A stretch of 64,000 nucleotides of DNA from Paraburkholderia sp. C35 (GTDB lineage Bacteria > Pseudomonadota > Gammaproteobacteria > Burkholderiales > Burkholderiaceae). The stretch is from positions 62,001 through 126,000 of the forward strand of contig NZ_QBUY01000003.1 of NCBI RefSeq assembly GCF_003121405.1, read 5' to 3'. Positions 34,281 to 42,525 of this stretch are shown here, one piece after another. How positions within the stretch are numbered: position 1 is the stretch's first letter; each line of letters opens with the position of its first letter. The notes below the pieces were generated by a model that was not told where the DNA came from, did not search any database, and was given only the letters and a program-made list of their open reading frames with translations. The position numbers were made by a program, and so were the translations under genes.

Positions 34281-35630
34281 TCAGGCAGCTCGCGACTGGC
34301 TTAGTGTGAACGACAGCAGATCGCCATCCGTCGGCTCGCCCCACGTCTTGCGCGCGAGCCAGTCGAAGAACGCCGTTTCCGTCAACTTCGACTCCAGCCC
34401 GCGGCGGCGCCAGTCATCGCGCAGATGCGTGCCGAGCCCCGGCAGTTCATCCTCTTCGAACGAGTGACGCGCAAGCTCACGTTCAGCCTCACCCTGCTCC
34501 TCGTATAGCGCCTGCGCTTCCTTGCGTCGATGCGCCGTGTATTCACCGAGAAGCCGTGCCTTGAGGTCGTCGGCAGGTGCGCCCGCGGCGCCCTTGCCGG
34601 CTGCCGCAGAAGGCAGTGCGTCGACGGGCGGTGCATAACCCTTCTTCAGGGCATCCTTGAACAGCGCGGGGGCGCTGCGCACGGGTGGAAGCGTCGTGCT
34701 GCGCATCCGTTGTTCTGTCATCTGCAGTGCTGCGCGGATACGGTTTTCCTCGCTATCGGCGTACAACGTCTGCGCTTCCTTGAGCGGAATGCCAATCTTC
34801 ACCATGCGGTCGACGAGCGTACTGTCGAACACATTGGGATGTTCATCGAGAGCGAGCATCGGCTGCTTGCGCTCCGTTACGCGAAACTGGATTTCGGCAA
34901 CACGCCGTCCTTCACGATGTTCGATCAGTTCGACGAAGATATTCGTGACGGCATTCACTTCCGCGATCGCGGGACGCAGGTAGTCACGCTTGAAGTACTT
35001 GTACTCGCGCTTGGCTTCATCGCCCGCTTCCGTGTCGGGCGTGCCGGAAAGAATAGGCCGCCACCATTCCCACGCCTCACGCATCGTCAGATGGCTCGGA
35101 TTGGTCAGGTAACGCACGCAGATCTCGTATAGCGCCAGCCCGGCGCTACTGCGCAACTGGCTCTGAAACTGCAGGCTCAAACGCGCGTACTGCACGGGAT
35201 CGAGCAGTTTCTTTTTGATCTTTGGCGCAAAGGAGAATTCGACCCAGACGCGACGCGTCGCCGGATCTTCGAGAATTTCGGCGTCGGCGATCAGCGTGGA
35301 AATACCCCACTTGCGGCCGGGCTTCTGGCTCGACGTGCCCTGGCTCCACTCGACCTGCACGGAGACCATGCGACGCAAGTGCTCCTTGACGAGGGCGGTG
35401 TCATTCGAGTCGAACGCGGAGTTCGCCACGATATCCGACAACAGGGCGCGATAGGTATCGCCCGACTCATCCGCTTGCTGCGCGACCGCGAGCAAGACGT
35501 TGAACAGCTTGCGTGTGAGCAGCGTAATCTTGCCGCTCTTGGGCTGAATGGCGATCGCCTCGACGGCTTTGCGCAATTCGGCGGAGCTTGGGCTCACCAC
35601 ATCGGTTTTTTTCGCGCGCTTCGTGGCCAT
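34281..35630 (-). CDS. repA: Rep_3-family replication initiator of the chromid
   Basis: A 449-residue initiator with Rep_3 (RepB/RepE/pi-like) winged-helix domains in the N-terminal 280 residues. Visible stretches are ITLLTRKLFNVLLAVAQ, then WVEFSFAPKIKKKLLDPVQYARLSLQFQSQLRSSAGLALYEICVRY and YKYFKRDYLRPAIAEVNAVTN. The C-terminal third is a charged linker and a domain I do not recognise. Proteins of this family bind iterons to open the origin and bind inverted half-iterons to repress their own gene; both site types are present at 35699-37184. The start is placed at MATKRAKK; an ATG 33 nt upstream (35663) is the alternative. Neither has a clear ribosome site. Confidence 0.9.
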   Translation of the reverse strand: MATKRAKKTDVVSPSSAELRKAVEAIAIQPKSGKITLLTRKLFNVLLAVAQQADESGDTYRALLSDIVANSAFDSNDTALVKEHLRRMVSVQVEWSQGTSSQKPGRKWGISTLIADAEILEDPATRRVWVEFSFAPKIKKKLLDPVQYARLSLQFQSQLRSSAGLALYEICVRYLTNPSHLTMREAWEWWRPILSGTPDTEAGDEAKREYKYFKRDYLRPAIAEVNAVTNIFVELIEHREGRRVAEIQFRVTERKQPMLALDEHPNVFDSTLVDRMVKIGIPLKEAQTLYADSEENRIRAALQMTEQRMRSTTLPPVRSAPALFKDALKKGYAPPVDALPSAAAGKGAAGAPADDLKARLLGEYTAHRRKEAQALYEEQGEAERELARHSFEEDELPGLGTHLRDDWRRRGLESKLTETAFFDWLARKTWGEPTDGDLLSFTLSQSRAA

Positions 35631-35698
35631 GCGTCGAGTCAGGAAGAGATTTTGCGCAAGCATACCGGCTGCGGTGATGCACGTCTATAGCGACTGTC

Positions 35699-35715
35699 TC
35701 ACCTACTTTGGGTGA
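35699..35715. promoter_or_regulatory. inverted half-iteron, likely rep operator
   Basis: TCACC-TACTTTG-GGTGA is an inverted repeat of the conserved right half of the iteron, about 70 bp upstream of rep. In Rep_3 plasmids initiator dimers bind such repeats to repress their own promoter. Confidence 0.7.
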
Positions 35716-35750
35716 AATCGGCACGGCGTGACCGACTCACCAGGAGCGAA

Positions 35751-36970
35751 TCCTGAAAACGCTCACCTTTCGCCAACGGCCACTTCTTCTGGCGGCGTTG
35801 GCGGCCGGGGAATTGCGGTAAACCTTGCTAAATCGCCGATGCAGATCACCGGGTAACGCGCTCCCGAAAGTCCTCACCGCAATGACGTCGCAATTAGACG
35901 ATGGGTTTTTTCACTTCGAGCGAGAAGATCACGGGCGCCATTGCGGAGACCTCCGCCATCCCTGAAGACGCCCGCCACTCCACTAGAGATGGCGATGCAT
36001 GGCTGTGTCCCTCTCACCCAGCGCTGTCGGGCGTGATTGGATCGTCCGCCCTAGCGTTTCAAGCCTCTCGACACGCCACCCTGACAGTCGGGCCAGCATC
36101 CAGAAGGCGAACATCGACGTCGAAAACGTGCGCCAACATCGAGCCACGACACACGTATCGCAATCTACTCCTGAATATCCTCACCTTCGAAAACGCGCGA
36201 GCCAAAGAACCGCCTAGGTTTACCTACGAGGTGCGAAATCTTCAGCGAAAAATATGTCCTGAATATCCTCACCTTTGGATCCAGCAGCATGTTGATCTCA
36301 AAATTGGTCGGGAGCGCACCTCGTCCCGAAAAAGCTCACCAACCGTTAGCTAAGAGGGAAAAATCCTGCAAATTTAAGCACTTAGCAAATCCAATCGTGG
36401 TCGAACCTCCAGGAACAAGAATTCTACACTCCCGAATATCCTCACCATTCCCGGATCGCTGCTCAAAACCGTGCTCAAAAGTTGGGCGTGTCATGCTCCT
36501 GAAAATTCTCACCTTTATCCGAAGCAGTATCGACTGATCGCAGTTGCTACACCGCGCCAATACAGCCTCTGACGACAATACCATCCGTCTTTCCTCCCGA
36601 ATTCCCTCACCATTCAGCCCCAAAGGCATGTTTTAGGCTCCCGAAACGTCTCACCTTTACGCGATTTGACCACCATTCTGGCGCGGGATATGCGTACATC
36701 GGCTACCTCCCGAATCCGCTCACCTTTCGCATTTCAGGTGCTATGCCGGAGACTTTTCTGGCAGCGACGAGAGTAAATAGCCCGGACAATCTCCCGTAAA
36801 ATCTCACCTTTGGGTTTTGGGCGGGCTTAAACCCCCTTAAAACGCCCTCTAAGCCCCGAAAAATCTCACCTTTGATTTCCGTTTTCTCCTGTGAGCGCTC
36901 ACCGAGCCTTCTCAGAGGTCAGAAAAGTACGCAAAAACAGCCCTAGTTGACGATCCTGAATCCCCTCACC
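35751..36970 (+). repeat. widely spaced iterons (13 copies)
   Basis: Thirteen direct copies of the 17-bp core TCCYG-N7-TCACC start at 35751, 35862, 36169, 36257, 36324, 36430, 36497, 36595, 36639, 36708, 36792, 36854 (C for the first T) and 36954. Most extend to the 20-mer TCCCGAAAANCCTCACCTTT. Spacing varies from 44 to 307 bp. No protein-coding gene is present in the stretch. These are candidate initiator binding sites of a chromosome-2-type origin. Confidence 0.93.
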
Positions 36971-37031
36971 AGGGTCCGATCGGGTGAAGGCCGATATATT
37001 CAATGTAAACAGATACCAGTTAGCGGCAGAG

Positions 37032-37184
37032 TCCCGAAAACCTTCACCTAAGATTCCCGTCGGCTATCCGGGTGTTCCCGAAGCCACTCACGATGATTCC
37101 CGAGCTCGCTCACCTGTCTCCCCGAACCCCATCACTGCGGTATCCTGTCAAAGCTCACCAACTCTCCCGTAAAGTTTCACCTGA
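37032..37184 (+). repeat. 22-bp-pitch tandem iteron array
   Basis: Seven units start at 37032, 37055, 37076, 37098, 37120, 37143 and 37165, that is every 21-23 bp or two helical turns. The TCC..G and TCAC elements keep the 12-bp register in six. The unit at 37055 keeps only TCCCG. They are more degenerate than the spaced copies to the left. An AT-rich stretch follows directly. Confidence 0.9.
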
Positions 37185-37189
37185 CCGGC

Positions 37190-37420
37190 CGCAACGCCTT
37201 ATGCAGTAAGGGTTTTGCTAGGCGTTAACGGTTTTAACTAAGGTTCAAAGGTGTTTACTTTTATTACTCTCAACAACGAGACCCGCGAGTCCTCGAAAGA
37301 CAACCCAACTCAAACAGCGACCAATGCCCTTGCAACGGCGTGAAACAGTGCCAAAACAACCGCCTGTTGTGTAAATTCGTTGGTTAACATAGACTTAGCG
37401 ACATTTCTTCGATTTGTTTC
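37190..37420. other. oriC2: probable chromid origin unwinding region
   Basis: A T- and A-rich segment follows the tandem array (for example GGTTTTGCTAGGCGTTAACGGTTTTAACTAAGG, then GTTTACTTTTATTACTCTC at 37250-37270). Its position beside phased iterons is that of a duplex-unwinding element. This is inferred from composition and place only. Confidence 0.55.
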
Positions 37421-37520
37421 ACGGTTCACTCGCAGAGACTGGTGTTTGATCGTCAAATTCAAGCGTACTAACAGCGATTGACGAAAATCAGACACGATCA
37501 CCAGAAAAACGTATCGAATA

Positions 37521-37556
37521 CTACGTAAATTGTTATGATTCATCGCACTTACGTAG
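37521..37556. promoter_or_regulatory. inverted repeat at kfrA-like promoter
   Basis: CTACGTAA (37521-37528) and TTACGTAG (37549-37556) are perfect inverted arms 20 bp apart, ending 13 bp before the next gene. They flank TGTTATGAT, a possible -10. KfrA-type proteins repress their own promoter by binding such sites. Confidence 0.6.
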
Positions 37557-37569
37557 CGCTGAGACGATC

Positions 37570-38775
37570 ATGAACCTGGACGAAGAACGCCAAGCCATCC
37601 GACAAGAACTCGATTCCCTGCGCGCAAGTGGCGCTCGCCGTCAGGAATTGTCGCTTCACGCCTGCAAGCGGCTTTTTTTCGATCTGGGTATTCGACCGTC
37701 GATGGCGGCTGTCCGCGATCTGACGCAGACAGGAAGCGCGAGCGACATTCCAAAAGACATCGACAGTTTCTGGGAGCGTATTCGTATGGCATCGCGCGTG
37801 CGCGTCGGGGCCGGCGTGATCCCCAAAGCGCTCGAAGAAAAAGCTGGCGAGTTGCTGGGTGCGTTATTCGAAGACGCGCTAACCCACGCGAAGGCATCAC
37901 TCGATGAAGAGCGCCAGGAACTCCAAACACTGCGAGCGACCGCCGAGCGCGATTCGCACGAAGGACGAATCCGCAAGGAGGTGTCCGAGGAAGCCATACA
38001 GCGCAGCGAAGCACGCGCGGACGCCGCCTGGGAGCGAGTCCGTGTTCTCGAGGCTCAACTGGCGGCATCGAACACGAGCGGTTCGGCGCATCAGGACGGT
38101 CTGAAGGCATCCGTCCGCCGTCTGGAGGCCGAAAACGAGTCCTTGCACAAACGCATCGATACAGAGCAATCCACCAATGCCGGTCTGCGCGATCGTCTCG
38201 ACGGATTGCACGCGGAGATGCGCCAGAACGCCGAGCATTACGCTCAACAGATCAAGGATGCCGTCGCCGAAGCTGAACGCCGTGTCAAGCCGATGCTGGT
38301 TGAACTGGATTCGTTGCGCGCGATGGCATCGACATATCAGGCAGGCGTGCGCGATGCGAGCCGCAAGGAATTCGATTTCATCCAGCAACTCGCGGCGGCC
38401 AAAGCGCGCGGCGACAGGCTCGACGCGCAGATGCGTGAACAGTCCGATGAACTCGATCTGCTGACGCGCCAGATGGCAGCACTGCGCGCGCAGCAAGGCG
38501 TCGACCCGAACATCGCGGAATTGCTCTGCGAGCTGGCAAGTGCCGGGAGGTTGAGCGCAGATGAACTGGAGTCGATCGGAACCGCCATCGATGGGCACAT
38601 CGCCGTGCCGACGCGTTGTCCGAAATGTGTAGAAGGTGAGCCGGAGCTTTCGCAGGTCGATCACCGCTACGAGCTGCTTTGTCCTGAATGCGAGCATTCG
38701 TCGGGGACGGGCGGATCACGTCTCGCGGCCGTCACGCGCTTTATCGCAAACACGCCAAACTCGGCGTTGACCTGA
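37570..38775 (+). CDS. KfrA-like coiled-coil DNA-binding protein with zinc ribbon
   Basis: The 401-residue protein resembles plasmid KfrA. Residues 1-100 hold a DNA-binding domain of the plasmid replication region N-terminal type (LGIRPSMAAVRDLTQTGSASDIPKDIDSFWERIR). Residues about 105-310 form a long alpha-helical coiled coil rich in Ala, Glu, Arg and Gln. Unlike typical KfrA it ends in a compact domain with two CxxC pairs (Cys350, Cys353, Cys371, Cys374), a likely zinc ribbon. KfrA is an autorepressor and nucleoid-associated partition helper on IncP plasmids. Position between the iterons and the recombinase gene supports a replication or segregation role here. Confidence 0.85.
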   Translation: MNLDEERQAIRQELDSLRASGARRQELSLHACKRLFFDLGIRPSMAAVRDLTQTGSASDIPKDIDSFWERIRMASRVRVGAGVIPKALEEKAGELLGALFEDALTHAKASLDEERQELQTLRATAERDSHEGRIRKEVSEEAIQRSEARADAAWERVRVLEAQLAASNTSGSAHQDGLKASVRRLEAENESLHKRIDTEQSTNAGLRDRLDGLHAEMRQNAEHYAQQIKDAVAEAERRVKPMLVELDSLRAMASTYQAGVRDASRKEFDFIQQLAAAKARGDRLDAQMREQSDELDLLTRQMAALRAQQGVDPNIAELLCELASAGRLSADELESIGTAIDGHIAVPTRCPKCVEGEPELSQVDHRYELLCPECEHSSGTGGSRLAAVTRFIANTPNSALT

Positions 38776-38808
38776 CATTTAATGCACGCGGTTCCCGAAA
38801 ACGTTCAA

Positions 38809-38825
38809 GGTGAGCGTTTACGGGA
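38809..38825 (-). repeat. inverted iteron core
   Basis: GGTGA-GCGTTTA-CGGGA is a perfect core in the opposite orientation to the main array, between the kfrA-like and recombinase genes. Confidence 0.88.
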
Positions 38826-38832
38826 TCTTCAA

Positions 38833-38849
38833 GGTGAAGGTTTACGGGA
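38833..38849 (-). repeat. inverted iteron core
   Basis: GGTGA-AGGTTTA-CGGGA lies 24 bp (one array pitch) from the previous inverted core. A partial direct copy (TCCCGAAAACGTTCAAGG) lies just upstream at 38792. Confidence 0.88.
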
Positions 38850-38854
38850 GACCG

Positions 38855-39910
38855 TCAGCTGGCGTCCCGCGCACCGTCTGGATAACTGGAAGCGACCGGC
38901 GCTTGAGCTAGTGCCATTTCTGTGTCGAACTGCTCCTGTTCGAACCAGGTCCTCCAGGCGCGATGCAGGCGGTTCGCCGACACCGGCTGCGCGAATCCAA
39001 GCCACTGCCCAACGGCTTCAGGCTCTACCCCGCTTTCGAACAGATCGGCGGCGAACGAATTACGCAAGGTATGCGGACTGGCTCGCGCTTCACGCGATTG
39101 ACTGATGCCAGCCGCTTCGGTCAGCGCATCGACGGCGCGAAGCATGGTCGCCTTGTGCATCGGGCGTCCCGATGGCGAAGCGGGGAACACCAACTCGCCG
39201 GGGAGTTCTGCCTGCGTACGCTCGTCGAGCCATGCATCGAATACGGATACGGCAAATGGCGCGAGACGCGTTCTACGTGTGAACAGCGGATTGGCGTCTT
39301 CGATGACCACCCACGGTGAACCGGGCGTGATGCATCTGAGCGAAAGCGTTCGCGCTTCACCTGTCTTGATGCCGCCACCAAGAAAGGCAGCAATCAAGGC
39401 ACGATCGCGGCGTTCACGCCAACGCTGCGCTGCCGTGAGGTTCGTCAGCGGCGACAGAAGATAGGCGACCAACGCGTTGCGTTCCGCGACAGTGAGAAAT
39501 CCCGTCGGCTCGTTGTCGCGTGCATTGCGCCATTCTGCTTCGCCATCCTGAGCAATGAAGCGTGCCGGATTCGTCGATGCCAGTTCGATCTCGCGTACAT
39601 GGTCGAGCACACGCTCGATCAGGCGGAGATATCGGGCACGTTGTGGTTTGCGAATCGACAAACCGCCGACGAAATCGGCGATTGCACGCATGTCCACCGT
39701 CACGAGGTTTTTATGACGCGCGTTCAACCATTCGAGAAACAATCCCCATTGCGCGCGATACACGTCCGCAGATGAGTTACGAAAGTTCTGCCCGGCAAGC
39801 CAGGCGTCGAACGCTGCATGCGGGTCGATCAGCCAGTCTTGACGTTCGCGGTCGAACAAGTCCGTTGTGGTGGGTGTACCAGTCGAGCCAACGGGATCAG
39901 AGGAGACCAT
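38855..39910 (-). CDS. tyrosine-recombinase-fold protein lacking catalytic residues
   Basis: A 351-residue protein with a SAM-like N-terminal core-binding domain (about 25-115) and a phage-integrase-type C-terminal domain (about 140-330). Only part of the catalytic set is kept: the HxxR box is present (His280, Arg283 in SPHTLRNSFA). The first Arg is Lys182 (GGGIKTGEARTL), the second His of LGH is Phe306 (WLGFAQPV), and the Tyr position reads Leu315 (ANRLHRAW). It therefore probably binds DNA without cleaving it. The ATG at 39910 follows GGAAAGACAGGAT; a GTG start at 39934 is possible. It is convergent with the kfrA-like gene beside inverted iterons. Confidence 0.85.
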   Translation of the reverse strand: MVSSDPVGSTGTPTTTDLFDRERQDWLIDPHAAFDAWLAGQNFRNSSADVYRAQWGLFLEWLNARHKNLVTVDMRAIADFVGGLSIRKPQRARYLRLIERVLDHVREIELASTNPARFIAQDGEAEWRNARDNEPTGFLTVAERNALVAYLLSPLTNLTAAQRWRERRDRALIAAFLGGGIKTGEARTLSLRCITPGSPWVVIEDANPLFTRRTRLAPFAVSVFDAWLDERTQAELPGELVFPASPSGRPMHKATMLRAVDALTEAAGISQSREARASPHTLRNSFAADLFESGVEPEAVGQWLGFAQPVSANRLHRAWRTWFEQEQFDTEMALAQAPVASSYPDGARDAS

Positions 39911-39993
39911 ATCCTGTCTTTCCGTTAGTTGCACAAAAGTGATTCTAGTCGAGCGCGAGTGGGCGTTGACAAGGCCGTGACTGCCGCGCCGAC

Positions 39994-40007
39994 TTTACGC
40001 TCATAAA
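39994..40007. promoter_or_regulatory. degenerate parS-like site
   Basis: TTTACGCTCATAAA differs from the parS core at two of 14 positions. It lies in the gap upstream of the recombinase-fold gene. It may be a weak ParB site or a relic. Confidence 0.45.
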
Positions 40008-40064
40008 CTTTCGCTGCCCGCCTCATTCGCGTGGACGCAGGCGGCACTTGATACCGTGTGACGA

Positions 40065-40463
40065 TCACCCGCCCCACGCCCTTCCTGTGCTTCGATCACG
40101 ATTCACCACCGGTTGCCTTTTACCGGTGGTCTTCGTTTTCTCGGCTTCGTCATAAGCCGCGACAGCGAACGCAAACACAGCCGGCAGCGCATTCGACTGG
40201 CCGAAATTTACTGGGTCGTCGGTTTCAGGGAACTGAAAATCGCCGGGCCGTTGAAACAGCCCGAGCATGAAGGGATCGTGCCGGCTGGCAAAGCCGAGAT
40301 CCGCGAGCGCTTCTGCTTCGATTGCATGCAGAAGCCGCCAGGTGAGTGGCACCTGTTGCACGATGTATCGTGCCGCGATGTGCCGGACGATGTGTGAGAG
40401 GTCACGCGCCGCGGTCTTGAAGCGCAGCGCAGCCAGATCCTGTTCGTTGTTCAACTCATTCAT
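40065..40463 (-). CDS. hypothetical protein behind a LexA box
   Basis: The 132-residue product starts at the ATG at 40463 after ACGGAGCCGAAGA. It has a helical N-terminal half with RHIAARYIVQQVPLTWRLLHAIEAEALADLGF and a C-terminal part with an Ala/Phe-rich AVFAFAVAAYDEAEKTK followed by a basic tail. No signal peptide, membrane segment or known domain is recognised. A CTG-N10-CAG LexA-type site lies 27 bp upstream of the start, so it is probably induced by DNA damage. It lies between the replication module and the threonine-degradation module. Confidence 0.7.
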   Translation of the reverse strand: MNELNNEQDLAALRFKTAARDLSHIVRHIAARYIVQQVPLTWRLLHAIEAEALADLGFASRHDPFMLGLFQRPGDFQFPETDDPVNFGQSNALPAVFAFAVAAYDEAEKTKTTGKRQPVVNRDRSTGRAWGG

Positions 40464-40489
40464 TCTTCGGCTCCGTCGGACTGCGTATA

Positions 40490-40505
40490 CTGTACAAACA
40501 TACAG
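40490..40505. promoter_or_regulatory. LexA (SOS) box
   Basis: CTGTACAAACATACAG matches the CTG-N10-CAG LexA consensus with a TA-rich centre. It lies 27 bp before the small minus-strand gene starting at 40463. Confidence 0.75.
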
Positions 40506-40549
40506 TATTGGCTGCAACCCGGAGATGCGCCGAAGAACGGCAATTCCAC

Positions 40550-41164
40550 CTAGCCGTGTATCACCACGAGCAATGCTTTCGCTTCGCCCTTGCCGGCGTT
40601 GCGAATTGCATGCGGCTCGTCGGCGACATATCGGGCGGTGTCGGCGGCTTTCAGGCGCCGCGTGGTGCCCGCCGCATCGATATCAATCGAACCGTGCAAT
40701 ACGGTCAGATGCTCGCGCGTTCCTGGCTCGTGCGCACTCGACACCAGCGCACCGCCCGGTTGCAGCGTCAGTTCGTACCATTCGAACTTGCCGGCGAGCT
40801 CGATCGGACCCCACACACGCAACTGGTAGCGCGCTTCATGCCCGCTCAGGGTCGGAATTTCATGTGGACCCGACACCGCAATCGGATCCGGCGCCTTTTG
40901 CGGCGCGAACAGCGAGTCAAGACTCACGCCTAACGCGTTAGTCAGCCGCCACGCGACGGCAATCGTCGGATTGGCCTTGTCGCGTTCGATTTCCGACAAC
41001 ATCGATTTAGACACGCCCGCCGCGCGCGACAGATCGTCGAGCGTCATTTTGCGTTCGCTGCGCAAGCGTTGAATCTGCTCGCCGACGCGAGGCGGCGCCG
41101 ATATCGACTGCGCGGCCGTCGCCGCCGTATTCGACGAACTTCTGCGCGTTCCCGAACTTGCCAT
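40550..41164 (-). CDS. XRE-family regulator with cupin domain
   Basis: The 204-residue protein has an N-terminal low-complexity tail, an XRE helix-turn-helix at about 27-82 ([38 protein letters not shown]) and a C-terminal cupin domain at about 110-200. Such regulators sense a small ligand through the cupin and control adjacent amino-acid or polyamine genes. It diverges from kbl-tdh, and two TTCG-N6-CGAA sites lie between them. Control of threonine breakdown and of its own gene is the likely role, but the ligand is unknown. Confidence 0.9.
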   Translation of the reverse strand: MASSGTRRSSSNTAATAAQSISAPPRVGEQIQRLRSERKMTLDDLSRAAGVSKSMLSEIERDKANPTIAVAWRLTNALGVSLDSLFAPQKAPDPIAVSGPHEIPTLSGHEARYQLRVWGPIELAGKFEWYELTLQPGGALVSSAHEPGTREHLTVLHGSIDIDAAGTTRRLKAADTARYVADEPHAIRNAGKGEAKALLVVIHG

Positions 41165-41188
41165 TTCCTGACCTATCGATTAGAGTTG

Positions 41189-41222
41189 TTCGACATATCG
41201 AACTTTGGTTCGAAAAAACGAA
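41189..41222. promoter_or_regulatory. twin TTCG-N6-CGAA operators
   Basis: TTCG-ACATAT-CGAA (41189-41202) and TTCG-AAAAAA-CGAA (41209-41222) are identical-arm palindromes with centres 20 bp apart, so on one face of the helix. They lie between the divergent XRE-cupin and kbl genes. Confidence 0.75.
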
Positions 41223-41307
41223 TATTTCCGATAAAACACAAGCCGACTATAACAGGCCGCTGCGCCGCATGGTGCGCTGCAAAGCCGGCCACTCAAGGAG
41301 CCGTTTC

Positions 41308-42507
41308 ATGCGTGACCCCTTTCTCGCGCATCTGCGCAGCACGCTCGACCAGATTCGCGCCGATGGTTTTCACAAGACTGAGCGCGTGATCGCGAGCCAG
41401 CAATCGTCGGATATTCGTCTGGAGAGTGGCGCCGAAGTGCTGAACTTCTGCGCGAACAACTATCTCGGCCTCGCGAACGACACGCGCCTGATCGCCGCTG
41501 CGAAAGAAGGGCTCGACACGGATGGCTTCGGCATGGCGTCGGTGCGCTTTATCTGCGGCACGCAGACGGTGCACAAGGAACTCGAACGCGCGCTGTCCGC
41601 ATTCCTGAAAACGGACGATTGCATTCTCTACTCGAGCTGCTTCGACGCAAACGGCGGTCTGTTCGAAACCCTGCTCGACGACAACGACGCCATCATCAGC
41701 GACGAACTGAATCACGCGAGCATCATCGATGGCGTGCGGTTGTCGAAAGCAAAGCGCTTCCGCTACAAGAACAACGATCTCGCCGATCTCGAAGCGAGGC
41801 TGCGCGAAGCCGACGCGGCAGGCGCGCGCTTCAAGCTGATCGCCACCGACGGCGTGTTTTCGATGGACGGCATCATCGCCGATCTCGCGGGCATCTGTGA
41901 TCTCGCGGATCGTTACGGCGCGCTGGTGATGGTCGACGATTCGCATGCCGTCGGCTTTATCGGCGAACACGGACGCGGCACGCCCGAGCATTGCGGCGTG
42001 CTCGATCGCGTCGACATCATCACGGGCACGCTGGGCAAGGCGCTCGGCGGCGCATCGGGCGGTTATGTGGCGGCGCGTCAGGAAATCGTCGATCTGCTGC
42101 GTCAGCGCTCGCGTCCGTATCTATTCTCGAACACGCTCACGCCGAGCATTGCCGCTGCATCGCTGAAAGTGCTCGAACTGCTCGCCAGCGATGAAGGCAA
42201 GCAATTGCGCGAACGCGTGCAAGCCAACGGCGCGCACTTCCGTCAGGCAATGAGCGCGCACGGCTTCACGCTCGTGCCCGGCGAACATCCCATCATTCCC
42301 GTGATGCTCGGCGACGCGCAACTCGCATCGAACATGGCCGACGCGTTGCTCAAGGAAGGTGTGTACGTGATCGGCTTTTCGTATCCCGTGGTGCCGAAGG
42401 GCCGCGCGCGCATTCGCACGCAGATGAGCGCCGCGCACACGGCAGAACAGATCGATCGTGCCGTCGACGCATTCGCGCGTGTCGGCCGTTCGCTTGGCGT
42501 GATCTGA
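41308..42507 (+). CDS. kbl: glycine C-acetyltransferase (2-amino-3-ketobutyrate CoA ligase)
   Basis: The 399-residue PLP enzyme matches Kbl in length and motifs: [13 protein letters not shown], the HASIIDG loop, the cofactor-contacting [22 protein letters not shown] and the PLP-lysine motif [14 protein letters not shown]. It splits 2-amino-3-ketobutyrate with CoA into glycine and acetyl-CoA, the second step of threonine breakdown. The ATG at 41308 follows CAAGGAGCC; the frame stays open to 41158 but that part crosses the operator. tdh follows after 18 bp. Confidence 0.96.
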   Translation: MRDPFLAHLRSTLDQIRADGFHKTERVIASQQSSDIRLESGAEVLNFCANNYLGLANDTRLIAAAKEGLDTDGFGMASVRFICGTQTVHKELERALSAFLKTDDCILYSSCFDANGGLFETLLDDNDAIISDELNHASIIDGVRLSKAKRFRYKNNDLADLEARLREADAAGARFKLIATDGVFSMDGIIADLAGICDLADRYGALVMVDDSHAVGFIGEHGRGTPEHCGVLDRVDIITGTLGKALGGASGGYVAARQEIVDLLRQRSRPYLFSNTLTPSIAAASLKVLELLASDEGKQLRERVQANGAHFRQAMSAHGFTLVPGEHPIIPVMLGDAQLASNMADALLKEGVYVIGFSYPVVPKGRARIRTQMSAAHTAEQIDRAVDAFARVGRSLGVI

Positions 42508-42525
42508 AACGGGGTATCCACAACA

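Noticed and set aside
35940..36020. Possible further iterons (TCCCTGAAGACG and TCCCTCTCACCC)
   Set aside because: They break the fixed 12-bp register between TCCYG and TCACC.
35901..36540. Short open frames in the iteron region
   Set aside because: They are built from the repeats themselves and lack starts with ribosome sites.
40103..40131. Hairpin ACCACCGG...CCGGTGGT as a terminator
   Set aside because: It lies inside the C-terminal coding part of the small LexA-box gene and is not followed by a T run in the right place.
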